Shown: one piece after another, positions 1-8,320 of the stretch
How positions within the stretch are numbered: position 1 is the stretch's first letter
Layout: the number at the start of each line of letters is the position of its first letter
Origin: Thermoleophilaceae bacterium
Lineage (GTDB): Bacteria; Actinomycetota; Thermoleophilia; Solirubrobacterales; Thermoleophilaceae
DNA length: 49,938 bases
Assembly (NCBI GenBank): GCA_030447875.1
Contig: JAUJOA010000006.1
Span: 1 to 49,938, forward strand
Direction of reading: 5' to 3'
Program-made: the position numbers and the translations under genes
Notes under the pieces: generated by a model
What the model was told of the DNA's origin: nothing
Seen by the model: only the letters and a program-made list of their open reading frames with translations
The model's database searches: none

Positions 1-444
1 AAGCCGCTCTACATGTCGATGATCGAGGAGGTCGAGCCGATGGACGGGGCGCGCGACCTAATCGTGGACCTCAAGGAGCGGGGCCACCCGGTCGTGCTCG
101 CGAGCTCGGCGAAGGCCGATGAGGTCGAGCACTACCTCGACCTGCTGGACGCCCGCGACCTGGCGGACGGCTGGACCACCTCCGCCGACGTGGAGGCCAC
201 GAAGCCCGAGCCCGACCTCGTGGCGGCCGCCGTGGAGAAGGCCGGTGGCGGCGAGGCCCTGATGGTGGGCGACTCGACCTGGGACTGCGAGGCGGCGAAG
301 CGCGCCGGCCTTCAGACCTTCGCGCTTCTGACCGGTGGCTTCTCCGAGGACGAGTTGCGCGACGCCGGGGCCACCGACGTCTTCGAGTCGCTCCCAGATC
401 TCCAGCGGCGCCTCGACGAGGTCCTCGAGCAAGGCGGCGACTAG
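1..444 (+). CDS. HAD-family hydrolase, C-terminal part (5' end outside window)
   Basis: The frame is open from base 1 to a TAG at 442-444, so the protein begins upstream of the window. What is visible is the back half of a HAD-superfamily phosphatase: motif II serine in VLASSAK, motif III lysine in ATKPEPD, and the motif IV acidic loop MVGDSTWDCEAAKRAG. The DxD nucleophile motif I must lie upstream. The family hydrolyses phosphoesters of small metabolites in the cytoplasm, and the layout resembles the phosphoglycolate phosphatase/beta-phosphoglucomutase branch. The substrate cannot be inferred from this part. Family assignment is firm. Confidence 0.9.
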   Translation, partial: KPLYMSMIEEVEPMDGARDLIVDLKERGHPVVLASSAKADEVEHYLDLLDARDLADGWTTSADVEATKPEPDLVAAAVEKAGGGEALMVGDSTWDCEAAKRAGLQTFALLTGGFSEDELRDAGATDVFESLPDLQRRLDEVLEQGGD

Positions 445-505
445 CCACGTCGGGCGCTCGCCCTGAGCCGAAGCGAATGCGGCGGCTGAGTTAGGGTCCC
501 ACCGC

Positions 506-1003
506 ATGAGCCTCGCCGCGATCACCGGCTACAACGTCTCTCTTTTCGTGCACATCACCGCTGTGGTGGTGGGGTTTGGCGCGACGTTTGCGGAATCGCT
601 CACATTCCCGATCGCGATGAAGCTCGACAAGCGCCACCTCCCGTACGTGCACCGCCTCCAGCTGGCGATCAACCAGCGGCTCACCACACCGGCGCTCGTC
701 GTGGTCATCCTCACCGGCATCTACCAGACGGTCGAGGGCGACTGGAGCTTCGGGGCGTTCTGGATCAGCGCAACGTTCGCCATCGCGATCGTGCTCGGAG
801 GCCTGATCGGCGGCTACTTCATCCCCGTGGACCGGCGGCTCGGCGCGATGGTCGAGGCTGAGCTGGCCGGCGCGCCGGACGGCGATCCCGAGCTGTCCGA
901 CGAGTACCAGCGCGGCGCACGCGTGGAGGGAATCGTCGGCGGGCTCGCCGGCGTCCTCATCATCGCGGCGGTCTTCCTGATGGTCACGAAGCCGGGCGCC
1001 TAG
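506..1003 (+). CDS. DUF2269-type integral membrane protein
   Basis: This is a 165-residue protein with about four hydrophobic spans, at roughly residues 8-30, 59-78, 82-106 and 142-162. A basic loop (KLDKRHLPYVHRL) follows the first span. The pattern fits the DUF2269 family of small predicted integral membrane proteins, whose role is unknown. The ATG at 506 follows a 61-bp gap after the HAD gene. The gene runs convergently into the next one with only 11 bp between them, and I see no hairpin in that gap. No signal peptide cleavage is expected. The function is not known. Confidence 0.75.
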   Translation: MSLAAITGYNVSLFVHITAVVVGFGATFAESLTFPIAMKLDKRHLPYVHRLQLAINQRLTTPALVVVILTGIYQTVEGDWSFGAFWISATFAIAIVLGGLIGGYFIPVDRRLGAMVEAELAGAPDGDPELSDEYQRGARVEGIVGGLAGVLIIAAVFLMVTKPGA

Positions 1004-1014
1004 CGCCCGCCCCC

Positions 1015-1644
1015 TCAACGGCCGAAGCGGCGCTCCACTCCGTCGAGGAGCGTCCAGTTCCCCTTCAGGGCGCCCTCGGCGGCCCCGAGCAGCCTGTCCA
1101 CGTCGGCGGCGTCCACCCTCTCCTCGAGCAGCTCGCGCGACTGGCGCGCGTGATGGTGGTCGAGCGCGGCGTGCAGCTCGAAGTAGTCGGTCGCCGGGCT
1201 GTCGGCCGGAATGCCGTAGTGCTCCACGAGGCCCTTCAGCTTGGTCTCGGAGATAGCCGGCTGAGCGGACTCGACCGCGTACAGGACGATCAGGCCGTCG
1301 AGCTCGTCGGACGCGGCCTTCCACGAGCGTGTGCACTCGGTCGTCTCCGGCAGCGGATCTCTGTCGAGCTCTGCGCCGAGCGCGCCGGCGAACTCCTCCC
1401 ACAGGGTGATGTGCGCCCGCTCCTCGGCCGCGTGCTGCTCGACCTCGGCCCGCACCGCCACCTCGCATGCCTCCGCCGCTGCCTCGGACGCCTCGGCCAA
1501 GGCGATCACGGCATGGCGATACTCGCCCGCGTAGAAGGCGAGCTCCTCACGGGAGAGCTCTCCGTCGCTCCAGCGGCGGTAGAAGGGATGGCGGAGAACG
1601 TTCCACCGGTCGCGGACGGCGTCGAGGCGCTCGAAGAGTTCCAC
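1015..1644 (-). CDS. Haem-oxygenase-like diiron (TenA/PqqC/CADD-like) protein
   Basis: The protein has 209 residues, a GTG start at 1644 and an AAGGAG-like ribosome site just upstream. It is all-helical in appearance, with ligand-type residues in HAAEERAHITLWEEF (about 71-86) and FELHAALDHHHARQ near the C-terminus. This is the arrangement of haem-oxygenase-like diiron oxidases (CADD/PqqC/TenA fold; often named iron-containing redox enzyme). Members oxidise varied small substrates, so the substrate cannot be read from sequence. It lies alone between a convergent membrane protein and a divergent SDR gene. Fold assignment is fairly sure, reaction unknown. Confidence 0.7.
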   Translation of the reverse strand: MELFERLDAVRDRWNVLRHPFYRRWSDGELSREELAFYAGEYRHAVIALAEASEAAAEACEVAVRAEVEQHAAEERAHITLWEEFAGALGAELDRDPLPETTECTRSWKAASDELDGLIVLYAVESAQPAISETKLKGLVEHYGIPADSPATDYFELHAALDHHHARQSRELLEERVDAADVDRLLGAAEGALKGNWTLLDGVERRFGR

Positions 1645-1742
1645 TGCTGCTCCTTGCGGAGTCGGGGGCGGCGAGAGAGCATCCTAGTCCGCCGCCCACG
1701 CCTGCGCCGTTTGATGCGGCAGCGGACGGGTAGGCGAGGCGC

Positions 1743-2792
1743 ATGCGAGCAGTAGTCGTGGGGGCCACCGGCAACGTAGGCACGAGCGTGCTGCGAGCGC
1801 TCGCCGACGACGGCGACGTGGAGTCGATCCTCGGCCTTGCGCGCCGCCGCCCGCTTCTGCGGATGCCGAAGACCGAGTGGGCGGAGGTCGACATCGTCAG
1901 CGGCGACCTGGTCCGGCACTTCCGCGGCGCGGACGCCGTCGTCCACCTCGCCTGGCTGATCCAGCCCTCACGCGATCTGTCGGCGCTTCGCAGAACGAAC
2001 GTCGACGGCAGCGAGCGGGTCTTCGAGGCCGTCGCGGAGGCCAAGGTGCCCGCGCTCGTCTACGCGTCGTCGGTCGGCGCCTACTCGCCGGGGCCGAAGG
2101 ACCACGCCGTCGACGAGAGCTGGCCCACGAACGGCATCCCCACCTCTTTCTACTCACGCCACAAGGCCGAGGTCGAGCGCGTGCTCGACCGCTTCGAGGC
2201 CGCGAACGAGGGCATCACGGTCGTCCGGCTTCGCCCGGCGCTGATCTTCAAGCGGGAAGCCGCCTCCGGTATCCGGCGGCTGTTCGCGGGACCGTTCCTT
2301 CCAAGTCCTCTGGTTCGGCCAGGGCTGATCCCGATCGTGCCGGACATCGCGCGGCTGCGGTTTCAGGCCGTCCACTCGCTCGACGTGGGCGAGGCCTACC
2401 GGCTGGCTGCCACGGGCGAGGTACGCGGCGCCTTCAACATCGCCGCGGAGCCGGTGCTCGGCCCCCAGGAGCTGGGCCGGCTGTTCGGCGCGCGCCCGGT
2501 GCCGATGCCGCCGGCGCTGCTGCGCGCGGGTGCGGCCGCGAGCTGGGCGCTGCGGCTTCAGCCGAGTCCGCCCGGGTGGGTGGACATGGCGCTCGGCGTG
2601 CCGATCATGGACACGACACGCGCGCGTGAGCAGCTTGGCTGGACGCCCCGGCGTCGCGCCGACTCGGCGCTGCTCGAGCTGCTCGAGGGCATGTGCGAGT
2701 CGGCCGGCGTCGAGAAACCGCCGTTGTCGCCGAGCACCGGGGGACCGCTTCGCGTCCGCGAGCTCAGGAAGGGCGTCGGCGGCAGGGCCTAG
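1743..2792 (+). CDS. NAD(P)-dependent epimerase/dehydratase (extended SDR)
   Basis: The 349-residue protein starts at ATG 1743 with the Rossmann motif VVVGATGNVGTSVLRAL (residues 3-19). The downstream acidic residue and a VVHLAW strand are typical of extended short-chain dehydrogenases. The catalytic pair is in YSRHKAEVERV, with the serine in YASSVGAYSPG. About 35 C-terminal residues beyond the SDR fold are basic and low in complexity. The family includes sugar-nucleotide epimerases, dehydratases and reductases; nothing nearby fixes the substrate. A strong GC hairpin follows 8 bp after the stop. Confidence 0.85.
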   Translation: MRAVVVGATGNVGTSVLRALADDGDVESILGLARRRPLLRMPKTEWAEVDIVSGDLVRHFRGADAVVHLAWLIQPSRDLSALRRTNVDGSERVFEAVAEAKVPALVYASSVGAYSPGPKDHAVDESWPTNGIPTSFYSRHKAEVERVLDRFEAANEGITVVRLRPALIFKREAASGIRRLFAGPFLPSPLVRPGLIPIVPDIARLRFQAVHSLDVGEAYRLAATGEVRGAFNIAAEPVLGPQELGRLFGARPVPMPPALLRAGAAASWALRLQPSPPGWVDMALGVPIMDTTRAREQLGWTPRRRADSALLELLEGMCESAGVEKPPLSPSTGGPLRVRELRKGVGGRA

Positions 2793-2800
2793 GACGAGAT

Positions 2801-2826
2801 CGCCGCCCGAGCGCACCCGGGCGGCG
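2801..2826. terminator. GC hairpin between convergent genes
   Basis: The 9-bp perfect arms CGCCGCCCG (2801-2809) and CGGGCGGCG (2818-2826) enclose an 8-nt loop. There is no T-tract, as is common in high-GC actinobacteria. Its place between the SDR gene stop (2792) and the stop of the convergent small gene (2849) suggests a bidirectional terminator. Confidence 0.6.
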
Positions 2827-2848
2827 TTCGCGTCCGCCTGCAGCAGCC

Positions 2849-3022
2849 TCAGTAGCGGCTGCTGCCGCCGAATCTCCCGCCGAGGCCGAAGCCACCGCTC
2901 GGGATGCCGGCGAGAAGCACGAGGATGGCCGCCACCAGGGCGAGGATCCCCGAGCCCGTCAGCGCGATGAGCAGCGCATACACGACCGCTGCCACGAGTA
3001 CGGCGATGATGATTCCGATCAC
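2849..3022 (-). CDS. Small glycine-tailed membrane protein (57 aa)
   Basis: I place the start at GTG 3022 rather than further upstream because a consensus AAGGAGG (3032-3038) lies 9 nt in front of it. The resulting 57-residue protein has two hydrophobic spans, about residues 2-20 and 24-41, joined by a short LTGSG turn. It ends in a glycine/arginine-rich tail (GGFGLGGRFGGSSRY). It resembles small membrane proteins common in actinobacteria that carry no assigned function. It is monocistronic and converges with the SDR gene. The function is unknown. Confidence 0.65.
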   Translation of the reverse strand: MIGIIIAVLVAAVVYALLIALTGSGILALVAAILVLLAGIPSGGFGLGGRFGGSSRY

Positions 3023-3107
3023 TTGATCACCCCTCCTTCCGTGGAAGTCGTTCCCGGGTGGAATGGCGGCGAAACGGTCCGGCAGAATCAATTCGTCCAG
3101 GGGGGAG

Positions 3108-3560
3108 CTAGACCCCTAGTGACGCCTGTGGAGGCGGGTAGATGAGGCGCGCGCCATCCGCGACGGCGAACGGCGGCAGCTGGTGAAGGCTCTGCTTGTC
3201 CGGGCCCACGATGTGCCACACGCTCCAGCCGCGAACCGTCAACGCGTCCGCCACGAGCCGGCGGTGACATCGCCACCACACCGCCTCCGCGCACATGAGC
3301 GCGGAGGCCGTGGTGCGCGCGACGTCGACGGCGCGCTCTAGGCCTGCCTCGAACTCCGGCGTGGCCATGTGATCCGCGTAGCCGCGAAACGCGGCGTTCT
3401 CCCACGCTCCATTGGGTGACTTCGGCCGCGGGCGGCGTCGCCCGCCGAGCTCCGGCACGTGGACGTACTCGACGCCCGCCGCCGGGAGCGCCCGCTCGAG
3501 CTCGGCGCGTCCGAAATGCGGCATCCGGCGCGAGCCCGGATGGGCGCGCACGTCGACCAC
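3108..3560 (-). CDS. DUF488-family protein
   Basis: The frame encodes a DUF488 protein. Visible features are VDVRAHPGSRRMPHF near the start and the family's C-terminal CAEAVWWRCHRRLVAD. These proteins are small and of unknown biochemical role. The listed start (GTG 3560) is the first canonical start codon in the frame, but homology continues upstream. Codons up to about 3638 read IFTIGHSTR, the usual N-terminus of the family, and the frame stays open to 3725 without ATG, GTG or TTG. Either a rare start such as ATC is used or the start region carries a sequence error. The ligase gene begins divergently at 3680. Confidence 0.8.
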   Translation of the reverse strand: MVDVRAHPGSRRMPHFGRAELERALPAAGVEYVHVPELGGRRRPRPKSPNGAWENAAFRGYADHMATPEFEAGLERAVDVARTTASALMCAEAVWWRCHRRLVADALTVRGWSVWHIVGPDKQSLHQLPPFAVADGARLIYPPPQASLGV

Positions 3561-3679
3561 CGCGCGGATTCCATGGCGGTGCAGCAGGGTCTCGAGCTCG
3601 CTCGCCGCGCGCGTCGAGTGCCCGATCGTGAAGATGTGGCTTGCGGCCGGCTGGATCGCAGGAGTGGTATATCGGAGCC

Positions 3680-5143
3680 GTGGCCGAGAAGCTCCGCAAG
3701 TACCGCGCGAAGCGCGACTTCGAGGCTACGCCCGAGCCGAGCGCTGCCGACGCCTCGGCCGGCGAGGCGCAGCGCTTCGTGGTGCACGAGCATCACGCGC
3801 GCCGTCTCCACTGGGACCTGCGGCTCGAGCGCGACGGCGTCCTCGTCTCGTGGGCGGTGCCGAGAGGGATTCCACCCGACCCCAAGCGCAATCACCTCGC
3901 GGTGCACGTGGAGGACCACCCCCTCTCCTACATCGACTTCGCGGGCGAGATCCCGAAGGGCAACTACGGCGCAGGCCAGGTGAAGATCTGGGACAGCGGC
4001 ACCTACGAATGCCACAAGTTCCGGGACGGCGAGGTGATGGTGACGCTGCACGGCGAGCAGGTGGAGGGGAAGTACGTCCTCTTTCGGACGAAGGGCGACG
4101 ACTGGATGATCCACCGCATGGACCCGCCGGCCGATCCGGGCCGCGAGCCCATGCCGGAGCGGCTGAAGCCGATGCTCGCCCGCCTCGCCGAGCTTCCCGC
4201 CGACGACGCGGCATATGCCTTCGAGATCAAGTGGGACGGCGTGCGCGCGCTGCTCTACTCGGAGGGCGGCCACGTGAAGCTCGAGAGCCGCAACCTGACC
4301 GATGTCACGCCGCGCTACCCGGAGCTCCGCGCGCTCGGCCGGGCGCTGGGCTCCCAGGACGCCGTCCTCGACGGCGAGGTCGTAGCCCTGGAAGACGAGG
4401 GCCGGCCGAGCTTTCAGCTCCTCCAGGGCAGGATGCACCTCGCCTCCGACAGCGCCGTGCGCCGCCGCATGCAATCCGTGCCGGTGACCTACATGATCTT
4501 CGACCTCCTCTACCTCGACGGACACTCGACGATGGAGCTGGCGTACCAGGAGCGCCGCCGCCTGCTCGACGAGCTGGAGCTCGCCGACGACCACTGGCGC
4601 ACGCCGGCCTATCACCCGGGTGACGGTAATGCGATGCTCACGGCCAGCCGCGACCAGGGGCTCGAGGGCGTCGTCGCGAAGCGGCTCGATTCCACGTACG
4701 AGCCGGGCCGGCGCAGCTCCGGCTGGCTCAAGGTCAAGAACCACCGCCGCCAGGAGTTCGTGATCGGCGGGTGGACGCGCGGCGAGGGCGGTCGCAGCGG
4801 GCGGCTCGGCGCGCTACTCGTGGGCTACCACGACGTCACGCCCGCAAAGGCCGAGGAGCGGGGGGAGCCACAGCGTCTTGTCTACGCCGGCAACGTGGGC
4901 ACCGGCTTCAGCGACGAGGATCTGGTGCGAGTCGGCCAGCGGCTCGAAGAGCTCGAGCGTGACTCGAGCCCGTTCGACGGTCGCCAGCCGGCGCGCGGAG
5001 CGCTGTTCGTCGAGCCGCGCCTCGTGGCCGAGGTGGAGTACGGCGAGCTGACGAAGACGCGCACGCTGCGCCACCCCTCATTCAAGGGTCTGCGCGACGA
5101 CAAGGACCCGAGCGAGGTGGTGCTCGAGCTCACGGAGGAGTAG
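3680..5143 (+). CDS. ligD: LigD-type PE-ligase: 3'-phosphoesterase fused to ATP-dependent DNA ligase
   Basis: I take GTG 3680 as the start (487 aa) because LYRxKRDF-TPEP sequence at the N-terminus (KYRAKRDFEATPEP) is typical of LigD phosphoesterase domains; a TTG at 3641 would add 13 residues. Residues about 30-150 form the 3'-phosphoesterase domain, with HEHHARRLHWDLRLE and GEIPKGNYGAG. Residues about 165-487 form the ligase, with motif I EIKWDGVR (adenylated Lys near 184), LDGEVV, GLEGVVAKR and WLKVKN, followed by an OB domain. It heals and seals double-strand breaks with Ku. The polymerase module of a full LigD is absent and is encoded separately at 6139. Confidence 0.95.
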   Translation: MAEKLRKYRAKRDFEATPEPSAADASAGEAQRFVVHEHHARRLHWDLRLERDGVLVSWAVPRGIPPDPKRNHLAVHVEDHPLSYIDFAGEIPKGNYGAGQVKIWDSGTYECHKFRDGEVMVTLHGEQVEGKYVLFRTKGDDWMIHRMDPPADPGREPMPERLKPMLARLAELPADDAAYAFEIKWDGVRALLYSEGGHVKLESRNLTDVTPRYPELRALGRALGSQDAVLDGEVVALEDEGRPSFQLLQGRMHLASDSAVRRRMQSVPVTYMIFDLLYLDGHSTMELAYQERRRLLDELELADDHWRTPAYHPGDGNAMLTASRDQGLEGVVAKRLDSTYEPGRRSSGWLKVKNHRRQEFVIGGWTRGEGGRSGRLGALLVGYHDVTPAKAEERGEPQRLVYAGNVGTGFSDEDLVRVGQRLEELERDSSPFDGRQPARGALFVEPRLVAEVEYGELTKTRTLRHPSFKGLRDDKDPSEVVLELTEE

Positions 5144-5197
5144 GCAAGTTTTCTCTCGTCTGGCGGTAAAACGGCGTTTGTGGGGTAATTAAGGGAC

Positions 5198-6142
5198 ATG
5201 GCAAGGTCGATTTGGAGCGGCGCGATCAGCTTCGGGCTCGTCAACGTGCCGGTGAAGCTCTACAGCGCGGTGTCGCGCAAGACCGTGCGCTTCCATCAGC
5301 TCCACGACGCCGACGGCGCTCGCATCAAGCAGAAGCGCGTGTCCTCGACCACCGGCGACGAGGTGCCCTACGAGCAGATCGTCAAGGGCTACGAGCTGAG
5401 CCCCGACCGCTACGTGGTGATAAAGCCCGATGAGCTCGAGAGCCTCGATCCGAAGAAGACCCGCACGATCGACATCGAGGACTTCGTGGAGGTCGACCAG
5501 ATCGACCCCGTCTACTACGACCATCCTTACTACCTCCTGCCCGACAAGGGCGCGGACAAGGCCTACAACCTGCTGCTCGCCGCCATGCGCGAGTCCGGCA
5601 AGGTCGCGATCGCGCGCGTCGTGCTTCGCACGAAGGAATACCTGGCGGCCATTCGCCCGACCGGCGACCTGCTGACGATGTCGACGATGCTGTTCGCCGA
5701 CGAGGTGGTCCCGCAGGACAAGCTCGACGCGCTCCCGGAGGCCGATGCGGAGGCGAGCGAGCGCGAGATCAAGATGGCGCGCCAGCTGATCGAGTCGCTC
5801 ACCACCGATTTCGAGCCCGACAAGTACCACGACGAGTACCGCGAGCGCGTGCTCAACCTGATCGAGCGCAAGGCCGAGGGCGAGGAGCTCGCCGTGCAGC
5901 CGGCCGAGGAGCCGACCAAGGTGCCGGACCTGATGGCCGCGCTCGAGGCCAGCGTGGCCGCCGCGAAGGACCGCCCGAGCGGCGACGACGGCTCGGACGC
6001 CGGCGAGGTCGCCGCCGACGGTAAGCCGAAGACGCAGCGCAAGCGGAAGACCACCGCCAAGTCCGGCACGTCGAACGGGCGCCGCAAGTCGTCGACCACC
6101 GGCGGGACCAAGAAGGGCGCGAAGGCCAAGAAGGGCAGTTGA
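5198..6142 (+). CDS. ku: Ku DNA end-binding protein
   Basis: This is a 314-residue bacterial Ku with the family N-terminus RSIWSGAISFGLVNVPVKLY and the core DYVEVDQIDPVYY-like strand IEDFVEVDQIDPVYYD. Bacterial Ku homodimers encircle DNA ends and recruit LigD. The core covers about residues 1-255. The last 55 residues are a lysine/threonine/serine-rich tail (KTQRKRKTTAKSG and similar), which in related proteins promotes DNA binding and ligase stimulation. The gene follows the ligase after 54 bp. The sequence TGGGGTAATTAA just before it may contain a -10 element. Its stop overlaps the polymerase start. Confidence 0.97.
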   Translation: MARSIWSGAISFGLVNVPVKLYSAVSRKTVRFHQLHDADGARIKQKRVSSTTGDEVPYEQIVKGYELSPDRYVVIKPDELESLDPKKTRTIDIEDFVEVDQIDPVYYDHPYYLLPDKGADKAYNLLLAAMRESGKVAIARVVLRTKEYLAAIRPTGDLLTMSTMLFADEVVPQDKLDALPEADAEASEREIKMARQLIESLTTDFEPDKYHDEYRERVLNLIERKAEGEELAVQPAEEPTKVPDLMAALEASVAAAKDRPSGDDGSDAGEVAADGKPKTQRKRKTTAKSGTSNGRRKSSTTGGTKKGAKAKKGS

Positions 6143-7053
6143 GCTCGAGCCTCGAGGTCGAGGTCGAGGGGCGGCGCCTGGCGCTGTCGAACCTCCAGAA
6201 GGTGATGTACCCGAAGGCGGGCTTCACCAAGGCGCACGTGATCGACTACTACACGCGCGTGGCGCCGGCCGTGCTCCCGCACCTGCGCGGGCGGCCGCTC
6301 ACGCTCAAGCGCTACCCGAACGGCGTGGAGGGCAAGCACTTCTACGAGAAGCAGTGCCCCTCCCACCGCCCGGAGTGGGTTCGCACGCAGGCGGTCTGGA
6401 GCCGTCGCAACAACCGCGACATCAACTTCTGCCTGGCCGACGACCTGCCGACGCTCGTGTGGGCCGCGAACCTGGCGGACCTCGAGCTGCACACCTCGCT
6501 GTCGATGGCCGACGACGTGATGCGACCGACGATGCTGGTCTTCGACCTCGATCCCGGGGAGCCGGCGACGATCGTCGACTGCGCGCGGGTCGGCAGCTGG
6601 CTGCGCGGCATCTTCGACCACCTGGGTCTCGAGAGCTTCCCGAAAACCTCCGGCTCCAAGGGCATGCAGGTGTACGTGCCGCTCAACACGCCGACGAGCT
6701 ACGACGAGACCAAGCCCTTCGCGCGCGCGCTCGCGGAGATGCTGGAGCGCCAGCACCCCGATCTCGTGGTGTCGAGCATGAAGAAGAGCCTCCGCGGCGG
6801 GAAGGTGCTCGTCGACTGGAGCCAGAACGACGACCACAAGACAACCGTCTGCGTCTACTCGCTGCGGGCGAAGGAGCGCCCGACGGTCTCGACGCCTGTG
6901 ACGTGGGACGAGGTCGACGAGCTGCTCGAGCGCGACGATCCCGACTGGCTCGTGTTCGACTCGGGCGAGGTGCTTGAGCGGGTCGAGGAGCTCGGCGATC
7001 TGTTCGCTCCGGTTGCCTCCCTCGAGCAGAGCCTGCCGGAGCTGGCGGGCTAG
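6139..7053 (+). CDS. LigD polymerase (AEP/PrimPol) domain protein, stand-alone
   Basis: The 304-residue protein starts at TTG 6139, overlapping the Ku stop (TTGA), so translation is probably coupled. It is a free-standing LigD-type archaeo-eukaryotic primase polymerase. Visible motifs are the N-terminal LSNLQKVMYPKAGFTK, the metal-binding VFDLDPGEP (about 134-142), SGSKGMQVYVPL and LVDWSQNDDHKTTV. In many relatives the third position of the SGxKGxH motif is His; here it is Gln. In end joining the domain fills gaps and adds nucleotides at broken ends. With the preceding two genes it reconstitutes all LigD activities. Confidence 0.93.
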   Translation: MSSSLEVEVEGRRLALSNLQKVMYPKAGFTKAHVIDYYTRVAPAVLPHLRGRPLTLKRYPNGVEGKHFYEKQCPSHRPEWVRTQAVWSRRNNRDINFCLADDLPTLVWAANLADLELHTSLSMADDVMRPTMLVFDLDPGEPATIVDCARVGSWLRGIFDHLGLESFPKTSGSKGMQVYVPLNTPTSYDETKPFARALAEMLERQHPDLVVSSMKKSLRGGKVLVDWSQNDDHKTTVCVYSLRAKERPTVSTPVTWDEVDELLERDDPDWLVFDSGEVLERVEELGDLFAPVASLEQSLPELAG

Positions 7054-7076
7054 CTCCGCCGCTACTGTTGAGCCGG

Positions 7077-8126
7077 ATGGTCGACTGGTCGCTCGCCCGG
7101 CAGATCGCGCGCTTCGCCGCCGGGCGCCCCGGCGAGCCGGACCTCGGCGCGGACATCGGGCGCATGGTGCACGACGCCGCCGGTCAGGTGTCCGGCTACA
7201 CGCGACTCGAGCCTCAGGGCCATGTCCCCGCGCCAGAGGTCGTGGGCCGCACCGAGTGGGCGGAGATCAACATCGGCACGATGTCCGCGCTCCTCGATCC
7301 CGTTGGCGAGCGGTTGGGGGATCGCCTCGCCTCCGCCGGCGCGCTCGCCGGCCCCCTACGCGCGGCGGCCGGCGCGACGCTGGCGGCGGAGGTCGGTCTG
7401 GTGGTCGGCTACATGTCGCAGCGAGTGCTCGGCCAGTACGAGCTGTCCCTCCTTCAGCCCGAGATCGCGCCGCGCCTGCTGTTCGTGGCGCCCAACCTCG
7501 ACCATCTCGTCCGCGAGATGCAGGTCGATCGCGAGAGCTTCCTCGCCTGGGTCGCGCTTCACGAGGTGACCCATGTGGTCCAGTTCTCCGGCGTCCCCTG
7601 GCTGCGCGAGCACATGGGCGGCCTCCTCACGCAGTACCTCTCGACGGTGGAGGTGCGCATCGAGCGCGGGGCCGCCGGCGGCCTGCCGTCGTTCCCGCAG
7701 CCGGCGAAGATCGTCGAGTCGTTCCGCGAGGGAGGGCTCGTGGCGCTCGTACAGACGCGTGAGCAGCGCGAGCTCATGAATCAGATCCAGGCGACGATGG
7801 CCGTCGTCGAGGGCTATTCCGAACACGTCATGGACGTCGTCGGAGCGGAGGTGCTGCCGGCATACGAGGGGCTTCGGGAGGCGATGGAGCGCCGCCGGCG
7901 CAGCCGCTCGGCCCCCGAACGAGCGCTTCAGCGGCTGCTCGGCTTCGATCTCAAGCTCCGCCAGTATGAGCTCGGCAAGCGGTTCTGCGACGCGGTGGTG
8001 GACCGTCACGGCCTCGAACGCCTGAACCGCGTCTGGGAGGGGCCGGAGGAGCTTCCGCGACTGAGCGAGCTCGAACGCCCCGACGCCTGGATCGCGCGCC
8101 GCGAGCGCACCCGGGCCGCCGCCTGA
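7077..8126 (+). CDS. DUF2342 zincin-like protein (putative zinc metalloprotease)
   Basis: I choose ATG 7077 (MVDWSLARQIARF, a common family beginning) over TTG 7068. The 349-residue protein carries an HExxH zinc site in HEVTHVVQF (about 162-170), followed by WLREHMGGLL, and an alanine-rich middle helix. This is the DUF2342 family, annotated in actinobacteria as a zinc-dependent metalloprotease; some members are named coenzyme F420 biosynthesis-associated from genomic context. No F420 gene is present here. It follows the polymerase gene by only 23 bp and may be cotranscribed with the end-joining genes. Family assignment is good, activity unproven. Confidence 0.8.
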   Translation: MVDWSLARQIARFAAGRPGEPDLGADIGRMVHDAAGQVSGYTRLEPQGHVPAPEVVGRTEWAEINIGTMSALLDPVGERLGDRLASAGALAGPLRAAAGATLAAEVGLVVGYMSQRVLGQYELSLLQPEIAPRLLFVAPNLDHLVREMQVDRESFLAWVALHEVTHVVQFSGVPWLREHMGGLLTQYLSTVEVRIERGAAGGLPSFPQPAKIVESFREGGLVALVQTREQRELMNQIQATMAVVEGYSEHVMDVVGAEVLPAYEGLREAMERRRRSRSAPERALQRLLGFDLKLRQYELGKRFCDAVVDRHGLERLNRVWEGPEELPRLSELERPDAWIARRERTRAAA

Positions 8127-8238
8127 GCGACGCCGCGGCCGAAGATCGACGCCCCGGAGCGGGGCGATGAAACGGCGCTGAGCCGCTTTGGTTCCCCTGG
8201 GCGACTACGCAGCCCGCGTAACGAATCCCGGCCGCACG

Positions 8239-8268
8239 TTTACAAACACCTGTTCGATGGTATACACT
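8239..8268 (+). promoter_or_regulatory. Sigma-A-like promoter for the basic protein gene
   Basis: A local AT-rich stretch contains TTTACA (8239-8244) and TATACA (8261-8266, 16-bp spacer), or alternatively TACACT (8263-8268, 18-bp spacer). The start codon at 8321 lies about 50 bp downstream of the -10 box. The region is clearly lower in GC than its surroundings. Confidence 0.55.
8243..8256 (-). promoter_or_regulatory. LexA (SOS) box inside the promoter spacer
   Basis: Read on the minus strand, the 14-mer CGAACAGGTGTTTG matches the Gram-positive LexA operator CGAACRNRYGTTCG at 13 of 14 positions. It sits between the -35 and -10 elements, the expected place for a repressor. The inference is that the downstream gene is induced by DNA damage. 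Confidence 0.65.
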
Positions 8269-8320
8269 TACCGACGTTAGAACTAATAAGATCCAGCTCC
8301 AGACCGAGGAGGACCCACCC

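Noticed and set aside
3338-4744. Long open frame antisense to the ligase gene (468 codons)
   Set aside because: It is a shadow frame; it shows only repetitive Val/His/Arg-rich sequence and contradicts the clear LigD domains on the other strand.
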